Shown in pieces: positions 1-15,440 of a stretch of 64,000 bases of DNA (positions are counted from its first letter, which is position 1; every line of letters starts with the position of its first letter). The notes under the pieces were generated by a model. It did no database searches, was not told where the DNA came from, and saw only the letters and a program-made list of their open reading frames with translations. The translations under genes were made by a program, and so were the position numbers. The DNA is taken from assembly GCA_013400155.1 (NCBI GenBank), contig VXBM01001294.1:124001-188000 (forward strand), given 5' to 3'. The DNA is from Helopsaltes ochotensis (taxonomy: Eukaryota; Chordata; Aves; Passeriformes; Locustellidae).

Positions 1-369
1 GACAACAGTGAGAAAGGAGCATTGAACCTAATAGCTAAGAAGTTTACCTGAAAGAGGTTAATGTGCCTTCTCCAATGCATATTTTTTTACTTAGAAGAGT
101 GGAATAATTTGGGCATGGTAATGCTGTAGTAGCTGCTAACCTAGTGTAGAAAGGACTCCCCTGGGAAATCCTCCCACCCTGTTCCAAATGGAGTTTACCT
201 TCTTCAACCACAGAATTTGAAAATCCTCCTGTGTTCTTTCCCAGGAGTAGAAACCTTGGTAGTATGGAGTTTCGAGGAAGTCAGAGCTTTGAGGAACTCA
301 GAGGAGGCTAAAGCTAGCCCTTTTCCTAAACTGTTGTCTTGATTTCTTAGAGAATTCTGTAAACATTTT

Positions 370-485
370 CACAGAATCACAGAATATACTGAGTTGGCAG
401 GGACCCCCAAGGATCATCGAGTCCATCTCCTGGCCCTGCACAGCACTATCCACACGAGTAATATCATGTGCCTGAGAGAATTTCA
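370..485 (-). mobile_element. CR1 LINE, 3' end fragment
   Basis: Two tandem copies of CACAGAAT at 370-385 are the complement of the ATTCTGTG repeats that end avian CR1 elements. They are followed by gttggcagggacccccaagg, then the typical atcatcgagtcc and a stretch ending tcatgtgcctgagag, all in the order found in antisense CR1 3' ends. The element is therefore on the minus strand, with its 3' end at the left and a 5' truncation at about 485. CR1 copies are usually 5'-truncated and lack target duplications. The inner boundary is approximate. Confidence 0.85.
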
Positions 486-3400
486 TGCTTTTCTCTCCTG
501 TAATGGAAATAAAAAATTTATTTTCCACAATCAGTGTTTGACAGTCCTCCTCTGTTACAATAAAGTAACTGTGTTTTGCACAAACAAGGCATCCCAGTTG
601 GATTTATTGTCCATTAAAAATGCTGCATACAAAACCCTTAGATAACCTGAGAAATAGGAATTGGCCAAGTCTGTTGCAGACTGAGTTATGGCAGAACAGG
701 CACATGGGCAGAGCACACGAGGTGAGTCAGTGGGACTTTTGAGTAACAGCTCTGCATGACACTCATAAAGTAAAGGCAGGCACAATTACAGCGTTTATGG
801 TTGTGGAAACACAATTTCTCAGCTAGTGCTCAAGAGACAAAGACTGCTGATCAGTGAAAATTATGTGGCACTCTCCTACAAAAGAAGAATAAGGACCACG
901 CTGTGTCACATATTTAGATGCCAGCCAGCACCCTGCTACTTCCCGATTCCAGGCTCGGTCCCCAGGCCACAAAAACCAATTGTGCTGCCCAAAGCTGCCT
1001 TTGAAGCAACCCTGGTGAGAAACTGATTCTAACAAGGCAAAGACAAGGAGGCACTTCAGACAACATCAGATAATTTAAAACTGTGCACAGCTCCCTGTGA
1101 GAATAAATGGGCACATCATCGTCATCGTTGGTGAAATTTTATCTGTTCAGATAAGCACAGAATTAGGCCAATAATGCCCTACCAGACAAAATTATGTAAC
1201 TACTTATCTGTAAAGGTTACTTTTGTTATCTCTATAAAGGAATTATCTCCACAAAAACAGTTATTTAGCCACTTAGTTATAAAACCATGTAGGAACACCA
1301 GAATTTCTATCATCAGTTTATGATTGTCTTTCGTTATTAATCAGAATAATAACCTGCTACATAGTGATAATGAATCACAACAGGGGCACTGCTTCAGAAA
1401 TTGCAGCACAGTATATCCACCAGACCAGAACAACTACCTGATGCATTAGGATAATTCTGCCACACTTTTGTCTCTTTTCCGGACTTTTTTTTTTTGTTCC
1501 CTGTTTATCTGCTCTCAGTTTCGTAATCTAAGCGAAACAGATGATAATATTTCCCTCTTCGATAAAAGCCCTAGTGACAACTCAATTTATTTTTGAATTA
1601 ATCTGCCTGTCCATAGTCAGGTCCACTAGACACACCAAGACCAAGCGAGTGAAAAGGCATACTTGATGGAATTTGAAAAGTCAACCTTAAACACACCACC
1701 CAACATCTAAAATATCGGGATCACTCCTTGAACAAATGATGTGACATACTCGGCTGTTCAAAATAATGGTATTGCCTTTGTCTTAGACCTGGTCACAGTG
1801 CTTTGCATTTGGCTAAATCGTTTACATCTGTGCTGAATTTGTATAGAGCCATGCCTTTACAGTGCAGTAGCACTCTATATCATCTTTCACACACACCAAC
1901 ATGATCGAACAAATCTTTTGTTGAACTAGAAAATCAGGTTCATGTTCACCCCTAGACCAACTCTTAATAATGATTTTTCCATCTTGCCACCTGAAGTTCA
2001 ATTCAAGGATCAAAGACAAAAGAAAAGTGTTTTTCCCCTCATGAGAATTTGACTTGTTCAGATCTAAACATCAACATAAATACATGTTAGGAATGTACTG
2101 TTTTCATTTATATGTGAGTTACTCTATACTTGCTCCTTCTTTCTCACTTGAGGAGGATAGTCCATGTCCCCTTCCAGCATCTAAAAAACCCCACCTTGCA
2201 ACAGGGAAGGAATTTACTGTTGAGACTATAACCTCTTTTTTTTGCAAACTACTGTTCATGACACATGCTGCACACACTTCTCAGGCCCTTGCAGCAACAG
2301 CTTCAAGTCTATAAGAAGGCAGTGCTTTCCAAAATGATGGAGCCCATGGATGTGTATCTCCTATAATATGCAAGATATACTGCAAATGCACATATCTCTA
2401 TGCATATCTCTATGTATAGAGAAATGAACTCTGCTTACTGTTGGGGAAAAAAACTAAAAAGTTTTATGTCACTGTTTTTATAAAGGAATCTGCTAATATA
2501 TGGGCTGGATTTTATACTGATGTAATTTTCTTGGCATGTCATTTTTCAGAACTAATGATCATACAATTATGATCATAAAATGCTAAATTAATAAATTCTA
2601 CAAAATAGTTTAATTAATCTTTGAGACTTAAGAAAGTACTTAAGGATGCTGCAATTGAACTTCATCAAAATATTCAAAAGAGCCCTTGTCCTTAGCAGAA
2701 ACACACAAACAAAAAAATTAGTGATTGTTTTCTATACTTCCACAATAGACTGGTTACAGCAAAGTGAGCATTTTTGTAACCATTTAAAATGCTTAAATAG
2801 AGCAGAATGTGATGGCATTTTCAGAATGGTTAAAAAGCTCCTTAGTTCTCAGTGGCAGAGCACATTAGTCCAAACACTGTTGTTATCTCAGTTATTCTGG
2901 TACTCTGTGACCCTGCTCATGCCTCCAGCTATCTGCCATACAAAGGCTCAGGTTGTTTCCTTGCGTTTACTAATATGTTTTGCCCTCTCAGGTGGGCAGT
3001 CAAGGATCTGCTTGGCATAAGCAGAGCAGCATGAACAAAAAGAATTTTCAGGTATTTCCTAATCTCCCTTCTCTTGGTCACATAGTAATATGAAATTCTC
3101 TATATATGGAGCTTAAGTAAAGATTGTAATAATTCTTAAAGAGAAAGTCTTTCTCTTCCGTTGGAAATTTTACCCATGTATAGAAAACAATGAGAAGAGT
3201 CCATTGTAGCTGTTTGCCATGTTCTTGATCCATGTTAGACCTAATGATCTGTGGATTTTGCCTTTTTCTGTTATGTTGTTGTCTGTTTCTTTTTTTTTTT
3301 TCAAATTATCGGCACCAAGCTCTCAAGTTTTTCTTATGTAGGACTGGAAAAAATGTTTTTCCCTAACTTTCAAGGTCCTTCTTTTGCGGTGTATGATTAG

Positions 3401-6400
3401 TTGGAACAATGCTCTATTTAAACTGATATTCAAAAGTTCCGTTGCAGGCTCATTTTGAGACTGATACCATTCCAGAGTGGAACTGCATATATTTTAACAC
3501 TGAACAAAAGCAAACATGAAAACCCATACTGCTTTTTTTCATCTGATGGATACTTGTAGTAGCACAGCAATATTTACATGACATAGAAGTCAGAATTTAC
3601 TCACAGCTGAAGGCTACACTTCACGACACAGCTAGTTTCCCATCATGAACTGTCTGAGTTGGAACCTGATCCATGAGCAAGACTACTGTCCACAAATACA
3701 CAATAACATGATCACTGCACTGAAGAATCATAGGCTAAACTGTCAGAACAATGTCAACTACTATCATATCGCAAGTTTGGGGTTTTTTATAAAGAAGACA
3801 AAATGTTTTTATTTTGCACTCCAACAAAAGCATTTACTAGCAGTTCTCAGAGCTCAATTCAAATTAGGCATGCAAAATCTATATTTCAGACTGACCAGAA
3901 ATCACTTTTTGAGAAGAAGAATCAGTTGGAGAAGGAGAACAGCCAAACATTATTTCAGAATATTGGTATTAAACACCCCTTCAACAAACAAAATTATAAA
4001 AATATTGTCTGCGTAAGCCACAAGAATGTCCTGTATGATATCCAGTATCAGATAAAGTAATGCACTTCTTTCACACATGCCACGAAAGCAGAATAAACAT
4101 GATAGAGGTTTTTGCTACTGTTCCCATTCTGTGGCAGTAGTATACACTGGGGTATGTTAAACTAGAATGATAAAAGGTGGACATAGCTCTTCAAAATAAA
4201 AGTCTTTTTAATGCAAAATTTTTTTCTTTCATCCACAAGGCAATTAATTAAGTGATAAGAAAAGTATTCAGCCAAAACAACTGAAATATTTATAAACTGG
4301 CATCATTATTGGGGAAGCCATAAAAAGGAGAAAAAGAGGAAAATGTGCAAAAAGCATTACAGAAATGGTTGCACAAATTTCCATAAAACATGCAACTAGA
4401 CAAAATAGAGGGGAAATCAAGTCACAGGTTTGATTTTTTTAATACTCCTAAATCAGAATTTTCCAGTTTTTCAGTTTAAATACCATCAATACGTGACAAA
4501 ATAAAAGTTTGTCACTTAACAAAAAACTCTGCATCCATGTTTAATAATTTGATGTATATGTATGCTGATCTCATAAAGATGCAAATGTCTTCTGGGATTG
4601 GCCACAGATGATGCAGAATGCTAATTTAATATTGTACAAGGGGAATGTTTGTTAATTTCTTCCAGGATGTCTTGGTTATAAGAACTACAAATTATTCTGA
4701 TTTGGGAACCATGTGGGAATGAGAGAGGATGACACCTGCTCAGTACCACTCCTGCAAGAGACTACTTCCACACAAGGGATTTGCACGATAATAGAAAAGC
4801 AGTATTTTCAGGGTTTTATTTACTACAGAAATATCTGTGCACTATAAATTACTGACCAAAGCACTGAGCAGAACAAACTGGAACCCACATTTTGTCTCTG
4901 CTCACATTTTCATCTGTCACAGCTATCACTCTTTTGTGTTCCCTTCCATTATTGCTACAACAGGTGTGCTGCTATATGTATTTTCCAAAAAGTCATACCA
5001 TTTGCATGATTAATCAGTTAGATAATGAAGCATGAGCTTCACAGTATTGTTCCTATTACTTGTGTGATGTATACTCAGGTACCCAAGATAGACCAAAACA
5101 TCATCCTGGCAGTGAAATTTTCCTTAGGTATCTCTCGTGTGATTCAGTGACATTTTAGGCAACTGGAAAGTTTGAAAAACATTTTCTAGCTATTTCACTA
5201 AGGGCACGTTTGGCCGATGCCCCTCACAGCTACTGGATGATTCACAGCTGCCTACCTCCAAGAAGCAGCTCAGCAGAAATTACCGTTGTGTTTCTATAGC
5301 AAACAGAAAGACTGAAACCAATTTCTCCTGGAAAATGCAAACCCAACACACAGAATTTCAAAAAGTCGTGACACTACCTACTCTTAAAAAAAATGCTATA
5401 GTTATTTTAAACCTATACTAATGCAAAGGCAAAGGAGTCTCTCCCCAAAATAAATGGCCATCTTGCATACCCAGACCAACAGCAACTCCGTTTCCAGCTC
5501 AAACCAGCCAAGATCTTTAGTCAGGTCTGTGGCTTTGCAGAATAAAAATGAACCAGAAAGCTAGAAAGCCATTCTGCAGTTTGGGGAGTGTGTGGATTGA
5601 ACCCTCCCATAAATCCACAGCTCGGCAAAATGGACTATAAGGTCTTCTCCACAGGTCCTCTGGGAGAGAAGGGAGGCAAGGGCCGCAGGAACCTCATGCC
5701 ATCTGTCTTGTACATCACTTTCCTGCGGGCTTACAGAGCTCCTCTTATTGCCAGACTACAAACACATTCACTCTGTGACTGTAACATTTTCTGTCCACAG
5801 CGTGTGAACAGACAGGCAGGGGACTCCAGCTCTTCAGTTGTGTGGTGAGCATATTTTCTGTTCCATGATGGGAGAAAGATTGGAGAATTTAAGCCCTGGT
5901 GTGCTCGTGTATCAGGTGAATAGTTCCTCATTGCTGCTTCAAATTATAGACTTCAAGTTCTTTGGAAGAGCTGTGAACATGTGAAAGCTGCAATGCAGTT
6001 ATTTTTCAGTTTTCCAGCTATTTTTGTATTTCACTTTTTAAATTATCTTGTTACATAAAATGAGCTTATCCCCACCCACTACTCAGCATCCTTAATTTCA
6101 TATCCACCCCCCGCCCCCAACTTATTACTAAATATTCTCCCAACATAGTTTTGCCTTCTTTTGTAACTTTGGGCTATTTTACTTAAGGGACTTTCAAATA
6201 TATCATTAATCTCTAAAGATTTCCTACATCAGTCATTTGACTCAGCTTAAATATTTTGGCTGATTTCAAAGAGTTAACAGCTAACAACTTAGACTGATGT
6301 ACAAAGATTCTCTTCCACACACATCAGTTGACTCCATGTTCTGCATAAGTAATGATATAAGTCTAAAAATACATGGATTTGAGATAAACCTGATCAATCT

Positions 6401-9400
6401 ATTTATGTAATCCAATCAATCTGTTTGTCTTCAAATGTGTTTGTATGTTGTTATTGGCATTTAGGTACCTCCTAAGACTAAAATCTACTGCTAAATTAAT
6501 GATACCACAGAGACTTTTCAGGCCCCAATTACTTGTGTGCTGCAGCTGCCACTAAACTGAGTAAACAGTCTGTGTTACAGTACAGAGAATGGAGGCACTG
6601 CATTGTGATGTGGATCCCAGTCCTGTGCATTAGCATAGCAGCAGAGAGTATGAAGAGTTTATACTGTGCTACCTTAAAAGAACCAGCTTCATTCCCACGT
6701 AATACACAACTAATAATTACATCGAAAAGCTGCAATTGAAGCCCTATCTGAAAGCTTTTCAGACCTACAGAATCTCAAAGAATGAATGGCCAATGTCAAA
6801 TAAAAATTAAAGTAAAAAGAATTCGCTAAAAACCTTAATTAAAAGTGTGTCAGAATAAAGACATCTCACTTTATGTCCTGAAGCCCATTAAATTTTAATA
6901 TGACAAAGTGCCATTGGGCATGAATGTCAGAGTTTCAATGCTGCTAGAGACTCAGTGCTGGTTTTCTCAAAGCCCTCCTTGGAAAACTCCTCTCCTGTAA
7001 ATGTCCCCTTTCGCATCCCATCTCTGCAGCTGGCAGGAAAAGTGACATCTTAGAAAGTGTACCTCCAAAGCACCCAAAGCCCCAGGAAGCCAGTGGGAGG
7101 TGGCAGTGAAGAGGCTGGTATTGCTGGTTCCCAGCCCCTGACACACAGGATGTGCCACCAGCACCATTTGTGTCGGCTGGGAGCTGCCGTGCAGCTGGCA
7201 CAGATGAACAGGAATACAAATTCTGGCCTTTGGTTTCCTGTGCATTGAGACTCCTTGTGCACACGAGTGGCCAACCAGGGCTGGCTGACCACTGAAAGAG
7301 ACCCTTGATCTGCTCCCGTTTGGAAGGAGAGCAACATTAAAGTGAACCAGCAACAACCAGGGCAAGTCCAAGCTGTCTCGAGGAGAGTGGACTACGCTTT
7401 CTCCTGCCAAAATTGAAACAAAGTCCCTGCAAAATTCTCTACAAATTTCCCCTACCAATAAGCTTCTTATCTCACCCTGAGCTCAGAGAGGATACACTTT
7501 TTCAGACCTATATTTTGGCCACTGAGGAGGAAGATAAAAGGACTGTAGAACCTAACTGCAAAATATATGCTCCAAAACACTCTAGCCATGTTAGCCAGAA
7601 AATAGAAAAAAAGCCCAAACCAACTAAGATGTCAAAGAAAAGTATTTTCATTCAGAAAGGTTTTATCCAGTTGTTGTTGCTCAAAAGTAATAACTAACAC
7701 AATGGAAAACCATTTTAATTTCCATACCCAAGTATTTTTTGCAAACACAAGGGATATCTTGAAAATTTTTTGGTAACAAAATGTTGATTAATTCAGTTCC
7801 CTGTTACAAAAGTCTAACAGAAATGGAATCTACAAATCAGTGGCAAAAGAAGAAATCCAAAAAGTCATTACAGCACTATATAATTACTTGATGATTTTAT
7901 AAATGTGTGCGTCAGCAGGAGCAAGAAAGAGACTGCTCTTCAGAGACAATTCTATCACAACAAGGCTTACAAAGATATTAATGTAAAAGCTTCTCATTGT
8001 CTGAAAATCCTTTGCCATGGCAACTTAAAATCAGCTGCTTCCAAGTGATTTTAAAGCTTAACCATCCATCCTAACCCTTGTGCTTCACACTTAATATTTC
8101 AACCACAGCTATTACATCTTCTGAACAGGTGTATGCATTATCTCTACAAAGACCTGCATGATGAGGAGGTCCACTTACTCTACAGGTAATCATTTTGGGT
8201 CTTATACATGGCAGAAATGACCAGGAATCCTGTATTCAAATCACTCAAACTCTCGCACATGCACTACAGGAATGGCTGGGGTGCTGTTTTTTGCATTACA
8301 ATGAAGCTGCTTTTCATCCAACTGCATTTTCATGCTGCTTTGAACTTGCTGACAGCATTGATCCTCTTATCATCTTCAAGGATACCTGATAAGAATTATC
8401 TGATTCAATGGAAATTTGAGACAGTTTCAGCTACAGATGTACCAAAATTTTATTTGAAATCTACAGATGCTCTTCCATTCAGTCAGTGAGACTGAGTATG
8501 AAGGATAAGCTGAAAAAGAATTCTATTTCATATTTTAACTGGGGAGTCATGTACCTCAATTTCTGTGACTATAAAAACCTGAGGAGCAGATTTTCAGCTG
8601 TGACTTTTTAAACCGTGTTGGCTACTGGTCCTCCAGGCTTGCACGCTGCTAGCAGTGATTGTAAGCAACTTAACCTCCCTGAGAAAATACTTCCCTCTAT
8701 GTATCTGATGAGTACTTACCCTTTCTGTTTGCCCACTATATTCCTGATTCATGCTCAGGTGATGGCACAAAGAAAGAATATTTAGAATTCTGCTATGTGG
8801 CTTATTCAGTTTTTCAGGACATGAGCATGACCAAACTGACTGGGGATCTTAAGCAGAGCCATGACACAAGTAATACACAACAGTCTCAGGAAAGAAAGGG
8901 ATCTGAGCATAGATGAAAGGAGGTAAAACCAGGGAAATTCAGGACTTACTATTGCTATTACTGCTACATGAGCACACAAGAAGTCTCTCTTAGTTGGACA
9001 TTGGCTCTATACAACAGGGGGCAGCCCTGTTCCACACTGGAAATAAGACTGCAAATAAAGGCAGAAAGAAATGCTCTCCAAGGTCAAACTTAGCTCAGGA
9101 CCTTTACATATGGCCAAAACCCAAGGTACTAGTAAATCAGTGGAGAGTCAGCTCTACAGCTCAAAGTAGCATTCAGAACAACGTTGACAAACTCTGGGTA
9201 CCAAAAAGAGTAAATGTAAAAAGACCTTACATGCGCGTGAGAGGACCTAGCTGTTTAAATGGAAACTGGTTTTCGTAAGTGTCCAACAACACATCACTGC
9301 ATCTGCCACAGAATACGTTCACTCAGTCACCTGATCTGTGGAGGTGCCCTCACTCTCCTAAACATTTAGGGACATGGGAAAGTGCACACTTTAGATCCCT

Positions 9401-12400
9401 CTGGGATGTATAAGCTGGCTCAGCTTATCCTTAGCACAGAGACAAACTGAGAGGTGGTGACCAAGCTCTGCACAGAGAACAGCCTTTGCATGCTTGGCAA
9501 AAAATGTAGGTGTCCCTGCAAACAGAGAAGGTCATTCCAAAGACTAGGTTTTCAGGAGTAGAACATGCACCAGGAAAGCAGCAACCCCAGCCCTATTTCT
9601 ACTCAATATGAGGTGATTTAATACTCCACCTTCTCTGAGCATTTCCTACCTTACCAGGGTATAGTCTTGGCCGGTGACCAGGAAATTAAACCCTCTTCTT
9701 AAATCTAAACACAAGGAAATGAGAAGGTGCCTGGGACAAGGGCATTTGGCAGGACATGTCTTGACTTTGCAAAACACTGGCTAGGACACTTAGGTGGATG
9801 AGGACAGATAAAGGTCTTCAGTCTTCGAGGTTTCACTTCTCTGGGATCATAAAAGCTTTTTATGTTAGGAAGTTTTGAGTTAAAGCCCACCAACAAAGCA
9901 CACTCCGAAGTAGTAACCAGAAAGTAAGATCTATTCAAAGGTTCAGAGCAGAAACTACTCCTAAATTAGTCACATTTCCATGCCACCCATATCTCCATTG
10001 CCTCATGAAACTGAAAGCCATTTGGAATACTATCATTTAGAGACTCCCTGAGAAATGCTAGAGGTACTTCACAGACAAAAAGAGTTTTTTCTTTTGTTAT
10101 ACTATAGAAACTGAAGTGTACTTGCTAGTCTAAACTCTCCTTAAAATATTTTTATCATATGGCTCATTGACATCTCAGAATTAGCTTTTGGATGAGAGGG
10201 CTCAAGGGAATGAGCAATATGCACATTTTTCTTCTGAGTGCTCCTTTTCAAATTTGGTTATTCAAGTCACTTGACAGAGGGTTAAATTCCCATGCCCTCT
10301 CTCATCTTCCTATTAACTGCATATCCAAAAGACTCAGGTAAGCATTAACTTAAGCCCTAAAATACCTATTAAGCCTTGAGTATTAGAAACTATTTTTTGA
10401 ATTTAAGGCCTCTAATTCACTGAAAAAATCATGAACAGCTTTTCTGTGCTGTCAGAGCTGTGCAAAAGAGTTTAGATATAACTGAGACACCAACCTTCTG
10501 CCTTTCAGTTTATTAAAACTTGGCCCTGAACTGCGGATTCATGAAAATTTGGTCTTTCTGACTGAACCAGGAAATGTTGATAAAAGTATAGTCTGAAATG
10601 TATTTAAAAGCCTAAGTATGGAAAAGTACACAGGTAAGCTGAACTCCTGTCACACACTGGAGTTTAAATTCATGAATTGTCCTTATTTGAAATAAAAATA
10701 ATAGCAGAAGCTTTTTGCTCATTTTGGCAAGTCCTGTCTTGCCCTTCACTGCCTTTAATTGATTAATATGTTACCTATTGAGCTTCATGGCTACAGCACA
10801 AGAACTGGACGTCTGATACCAGCATATGCTGTTGATGTAAAGTTTGAAAATACACAGTTGAACCAACTTTAATGCTTCAGTTTACTGAAGGAAGACTTTG
10901 AAACTGAGAAGGCAAGCTATATGTGGATCTAGTGTGTGCTTTTCTAAAATGGTTTGTGTTTTATACGACATTGTCTAAACCGTGATGTGACTGCGTTAGT
11001 GTGCCCAGTCCTTGGTGGTGCATAGATAGCAACTCTCTGCATCTTTCATGAACCCCAAATTTTTGCCTTCCTGGGAGCTTGCATGCAATGTTTCTCAAAT
11101 ATTTTTCACTATCCTTATTTAGGGATTTTTCTCATCATGCCCACTATCTTTATCATGCAAACATGATTAAGTCATTAAGTGATACACTGTTTCTTCTATG
11201 CCTTATTTCTTCTGATTAGTTTGTGAGACACTAATTGCTGCATTTTTTTCTCTTTACTGTGTCTTGCAGAACACTTAGGAGTACGTGCTATTCAAACTTG
11301 TTTATTACCCCCATATAAAATTCACGTACAAATTGTAGACAAGAAATAAAACCCACAAACACCTACAGGTAATGTGTGTTTTTTCCTAGGAGCAAAAAGG
11401 TGACATTCATTCATGCAGGAGCAGACCAAACCAGCCAACACAGAACACTCCAGAAATAGCAAAAGCCTTTACTAATTATATGGCCATGAAATGCTTACAC
11501 AAAAAAAGCACTAGAACATCCAAAATCTGAGTTCTATTGCCCTTTACATAATAAAACAGAAACTTCACCTGATGGAAATCCATTGGACAATATGAAAAGA
11601 TGCCTTATTGGAATGTTGTGAAATGGCAGAATATAACTCCATGTGTCATAGTCAGTTTTCAGTTCTTTCAAATATGTGTGCAATTTGAGAAACAAGGAGG
11701 AAAATAAACACTCAGTGTATGGGGAGAGAGAAAACTGGCAGATGGAGAAGCTGGCCTTTGTGCTTCTGAGAATAAATAAAAATCAATAGAGAAAAACAAG
11801 GGTAAAAATACAAAACTGGGCATGAACATTTTGCATCTGACCAGATGCTATCTTTCAATGAAACAACACCAGAATTAATACAGAACGCTATTGTACTATA
11901 TGGATGCTTGGATCTCTGCCAGAAAAACTACATCACCTTCCCTTTTCTAAAAAAATGGACTGAAATGAGTTATAGCAAGCCTACCAGTCTTTTCAATATG
12001 CCAGACACAACCCTAATTAGAAAGATACACTTCTCAGTCCAGTAACACCTGCAATGGTCCTGAGTGCTTGTAACTGAGTCTGACCCAAAGATACTGAAAG
12101 ATTATTTAATTATTGAGTCACGCTTCAGAAACCCTGGTCAGTAACATAAAATTTGGTCACTATTAATGAGGAATTGTTATTAATCATATTCAGAAGCAGC
12201 TCAGAGTTCTCTCTGGTTTTAATAAAAAATTGTTAACAGTATTTTAGACAAGAAGTCCAAGCTACTCCACTTTCCTTATCAAGCTTAGCACAAGACCTTT
12301 ATGGCAATGCTATCAATTTACTTACTTTACTTTTTTATCAAATACAACATAAATAGCCATAAACAACACACAGAACATGCTCTTACACAATGCATCGCAT

Positions 12401-15385
12401 TTAGTATGCCTGATTGCTGTGAGTCAAATGAACAAAAACCCCACAACATTCCCATAGGGTCCTTCAATTTTGAAGCCTCTTTCACGGAATTTTAACTCAA
12501 TTTCAGGAATATAATTGAACTAACAATCTGTTGTCTCAGACAGGATGTTCTCTGCTTGATATTATGCAGGGCTGGACAGATGCCAAGGCAGATTTGAATG
12601 CACCTCAAAGTATCAGTGAAAAACGATTGGGCTGTTCTGAAAGCAAGAGGCATGTGCTGGATGGGTCAGGCACCAACTGTCTGATGCCTGTCTTCCCTTC
12701 CATTTAACCTATCAGGATTCAAGTGTGCTGGAATTGTAAACAAAGAGAAAATACAGCAAGCAGAATGTAAACAAGAAAAGCCAAAGTGCTTATACTGCAA
12801 ATGCTGTGCATAAAGCAAACCTTGCACAACAACAGAATGCTTGGGGACCAAGATCTTTGCTGAAGAAAGATGCTTCAGCCAACACAGACAAAACCTGGTT
12901 TCTAAAATCAGGGTACAGCTTAAGATATTCAGAGTTGGGAGAGGAAGTAATGGAGTGATTTAGATCGTTGGAATGATTGGAGCAGCTATCTAGGCTAAAA
13001 AAACCCATTTCCTTTACACAGAGATCAAAAAGAAAAACACACCACATGCCAAGAAAATGAGAATAGATTTAAATATGAATCAAAGCATCTTTGTCACTGG
13101 ATTTGCAATAAAACAAAATACATTCTTTTTCCTTAGTTCCCAAGGAAACAGTGTAGGCAATCATTTTGTCTTCTTTGAGTGCAATTCCCAGCCTGGTGAC
13201 TGGCTGCCCCCTTTCCATACCTTTTTAGCATATTGACCAGGATCACAGGCCTCTTGAAGACATTAAATTCCTGTAAGTTTTCTGAAAGCCGGCAGCCAGA
13301 TGGAATACAGAAAGGCTACTAAGTATCCTTGCATGAGGTGAAAGCTCTAAGATGGTCTCACCTCTTACTACACACCAGAAAACAGACATGTGAAAGAGAT
13401 ACTATGGACGTTCAAACTGTGGAAAAGTTTCAATTGAAGCACATATTTTATTAGACATCAGAATACCCAGTCACACTCTGAAATTAATGGAAATCATGCC
13501 TTATAATTCCATTGCTCACAAAACTGTATTTGAAATTACCAGAGGACTACTGCTGGCTTTGGGCTTTTGCCAACTCTTAATGTGATAGAACATTCCACCA
13601 GTGCAAAACTTCCCTCAAGGCTGAAAAGCAATCAAGTCAAGCCTCTGCTACCTCACAGAACCTGAAGATGAGGACCATAACACTGAGGCTATATAGCAAT
13701 GGGTAGTTCATAATATCACAGATGTATTAGTTACACAAAGGAAAGTGTGCATTGGTGTATGTGAACGGTGTGCTTGTCTGAGTAATTCCATTTATAAACA
13801 AATGACTGTCAATGCTTTGTTGTGGATTCTCTTATACTCATTCATTTTGTTGTGTGAAGAACTAACACCTTGATCAAAGAAATGCAATCAATCCCCAGAT
13901 TAGACAAAAGCAACATCTCTCTCATATTTGAGTCTATTCCTTGACTAATTCATGTCAAAGAACTCAATCAATGTAGGAAATCACTCACTTGCTGTGCCAC
14001 AGGGACTACCAGACACAAAAACTGAGCAGAGCAACAGATGAAAAGATTATTCTTATCAAGTGCTGGTTTCCTGACCAGAATCCAGATAGTAACTTCCTGA
14101 AGTAGATGTTCCTCAGCAGTGGGGCAATACAAATAATCTCCAGGAACAGCTGAGCCCTGATTTCCACCACCATCCTGGAAGCAGCTTGACCTAACACCCT
14201 TAAGCTTGCTTAGCCCCAGTGAAACCTCTCTCAGAAACACCTTTGCTCCCACAGCTTTCCAGATCCAGATCCCAAACACCTTATTTCTAGAGCAACGTGA
14301 GCTGGTTTTAAATTAAATATTTTGCCCCTCTATTTTTTTTTTATCCATGAAGGAGCAGCCTGAATTAACTTAGCTTCCAACCAGCTGAAACAATTTGCAG
14401 GACAAGATTTGCTGATGCTGTCACATCCTTACATAAGCATTTCTTCACATCCCACATAGTCAGGGCTTCTGAACTTAAAAAACCCTTTTTGTTACAAGCT
14501 CTCATAACTGCTACTTTTAGCATCCCTCAGATGTTGATAAGCATGTGATGGTTTGCTGATGGGAAGCAAGTGATACAGCTGAGTACTTCAGCTCAGCTTC
14601 CTGGACTTACTGCAGGAATGCATCCCCTCACCAACAGCGCTGGAATGAGACTGGCCCAGGAGCCAGCTGTACTGCAAAGATTTCAGAAGAGGCTCAAAAA
14701 GAATTTAGGATGCTTTTTTCTCACTAGGGCTCAATCAGGACATTATCATATTCACTTCACTGGAAAGGTAGATTTAACCTGCAGACCTGTGTATATAAAG
14801 TGCTCTGTGATACCACCGGGAATCTGGAGAAGGAGATCCCACGAATTGGGCTTGATAGCTGAGATTAAACAGAACCCCTTACTTCTCTGACTTGAAGCTG
14901 TTCCTAAAAGATGCTGCTGAGCTGCAGAGATTACATTTGGATCCCAAAATGCTCATACTTACAGGACAGGAATTAAAATTTGGATCTGCCTACTATAAGA
15001 TCATGCATAGCTTTATAATGTATATCTCCATTTGATTTTTGACAACTCAGACATGAGAGATTATATTGTGATGAAGTTTACAAAATCAGATCTTATAAAT
15101 CCTGTGTTCTGCTTTCACAAAAGAAGTAGAAAACAGAGGAACTTTGCAGTGGATGGGCTTCGTTATCACAGATTTCTTTTTAGGCATATTGGGTAAGAAA
15201 ATTTCTATCTGTTATCCATTCCACATTGGTCAACTGTGTTACATAACATTTGAAGTTTGCAGTCAAATAGAGAAGGTTTTGTCTGTCAGTAAACATGCTG
15301 GACATTTGTTATCGCATCTTTATTTTTGTCTTTCCTTAACTAGAGTTATATATTTTATTATTCAGTAATTATTCTATTGACATCT

Positions 15386-15440
15386 GATTTCATGAACATC
15401 TGTTCATTTTCATGAACATCTTATTTCATTAACATCTTCA
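15386..15440. repeat. Diverged short tandem repeat
   Basis: Three imperfect copies built around tttcatgaacatc, ttcatgaacatc and ttcattaacatc follow one another. Confidence 0.7.

Noticed and set aside
6967..7458. 163-codon minus-strand open frame in a mildly GC-richer stretch
   Set aside because: No recognisable domain, no splice-compatible context, and overlapping open frames on both strands; looks like a composition effect.
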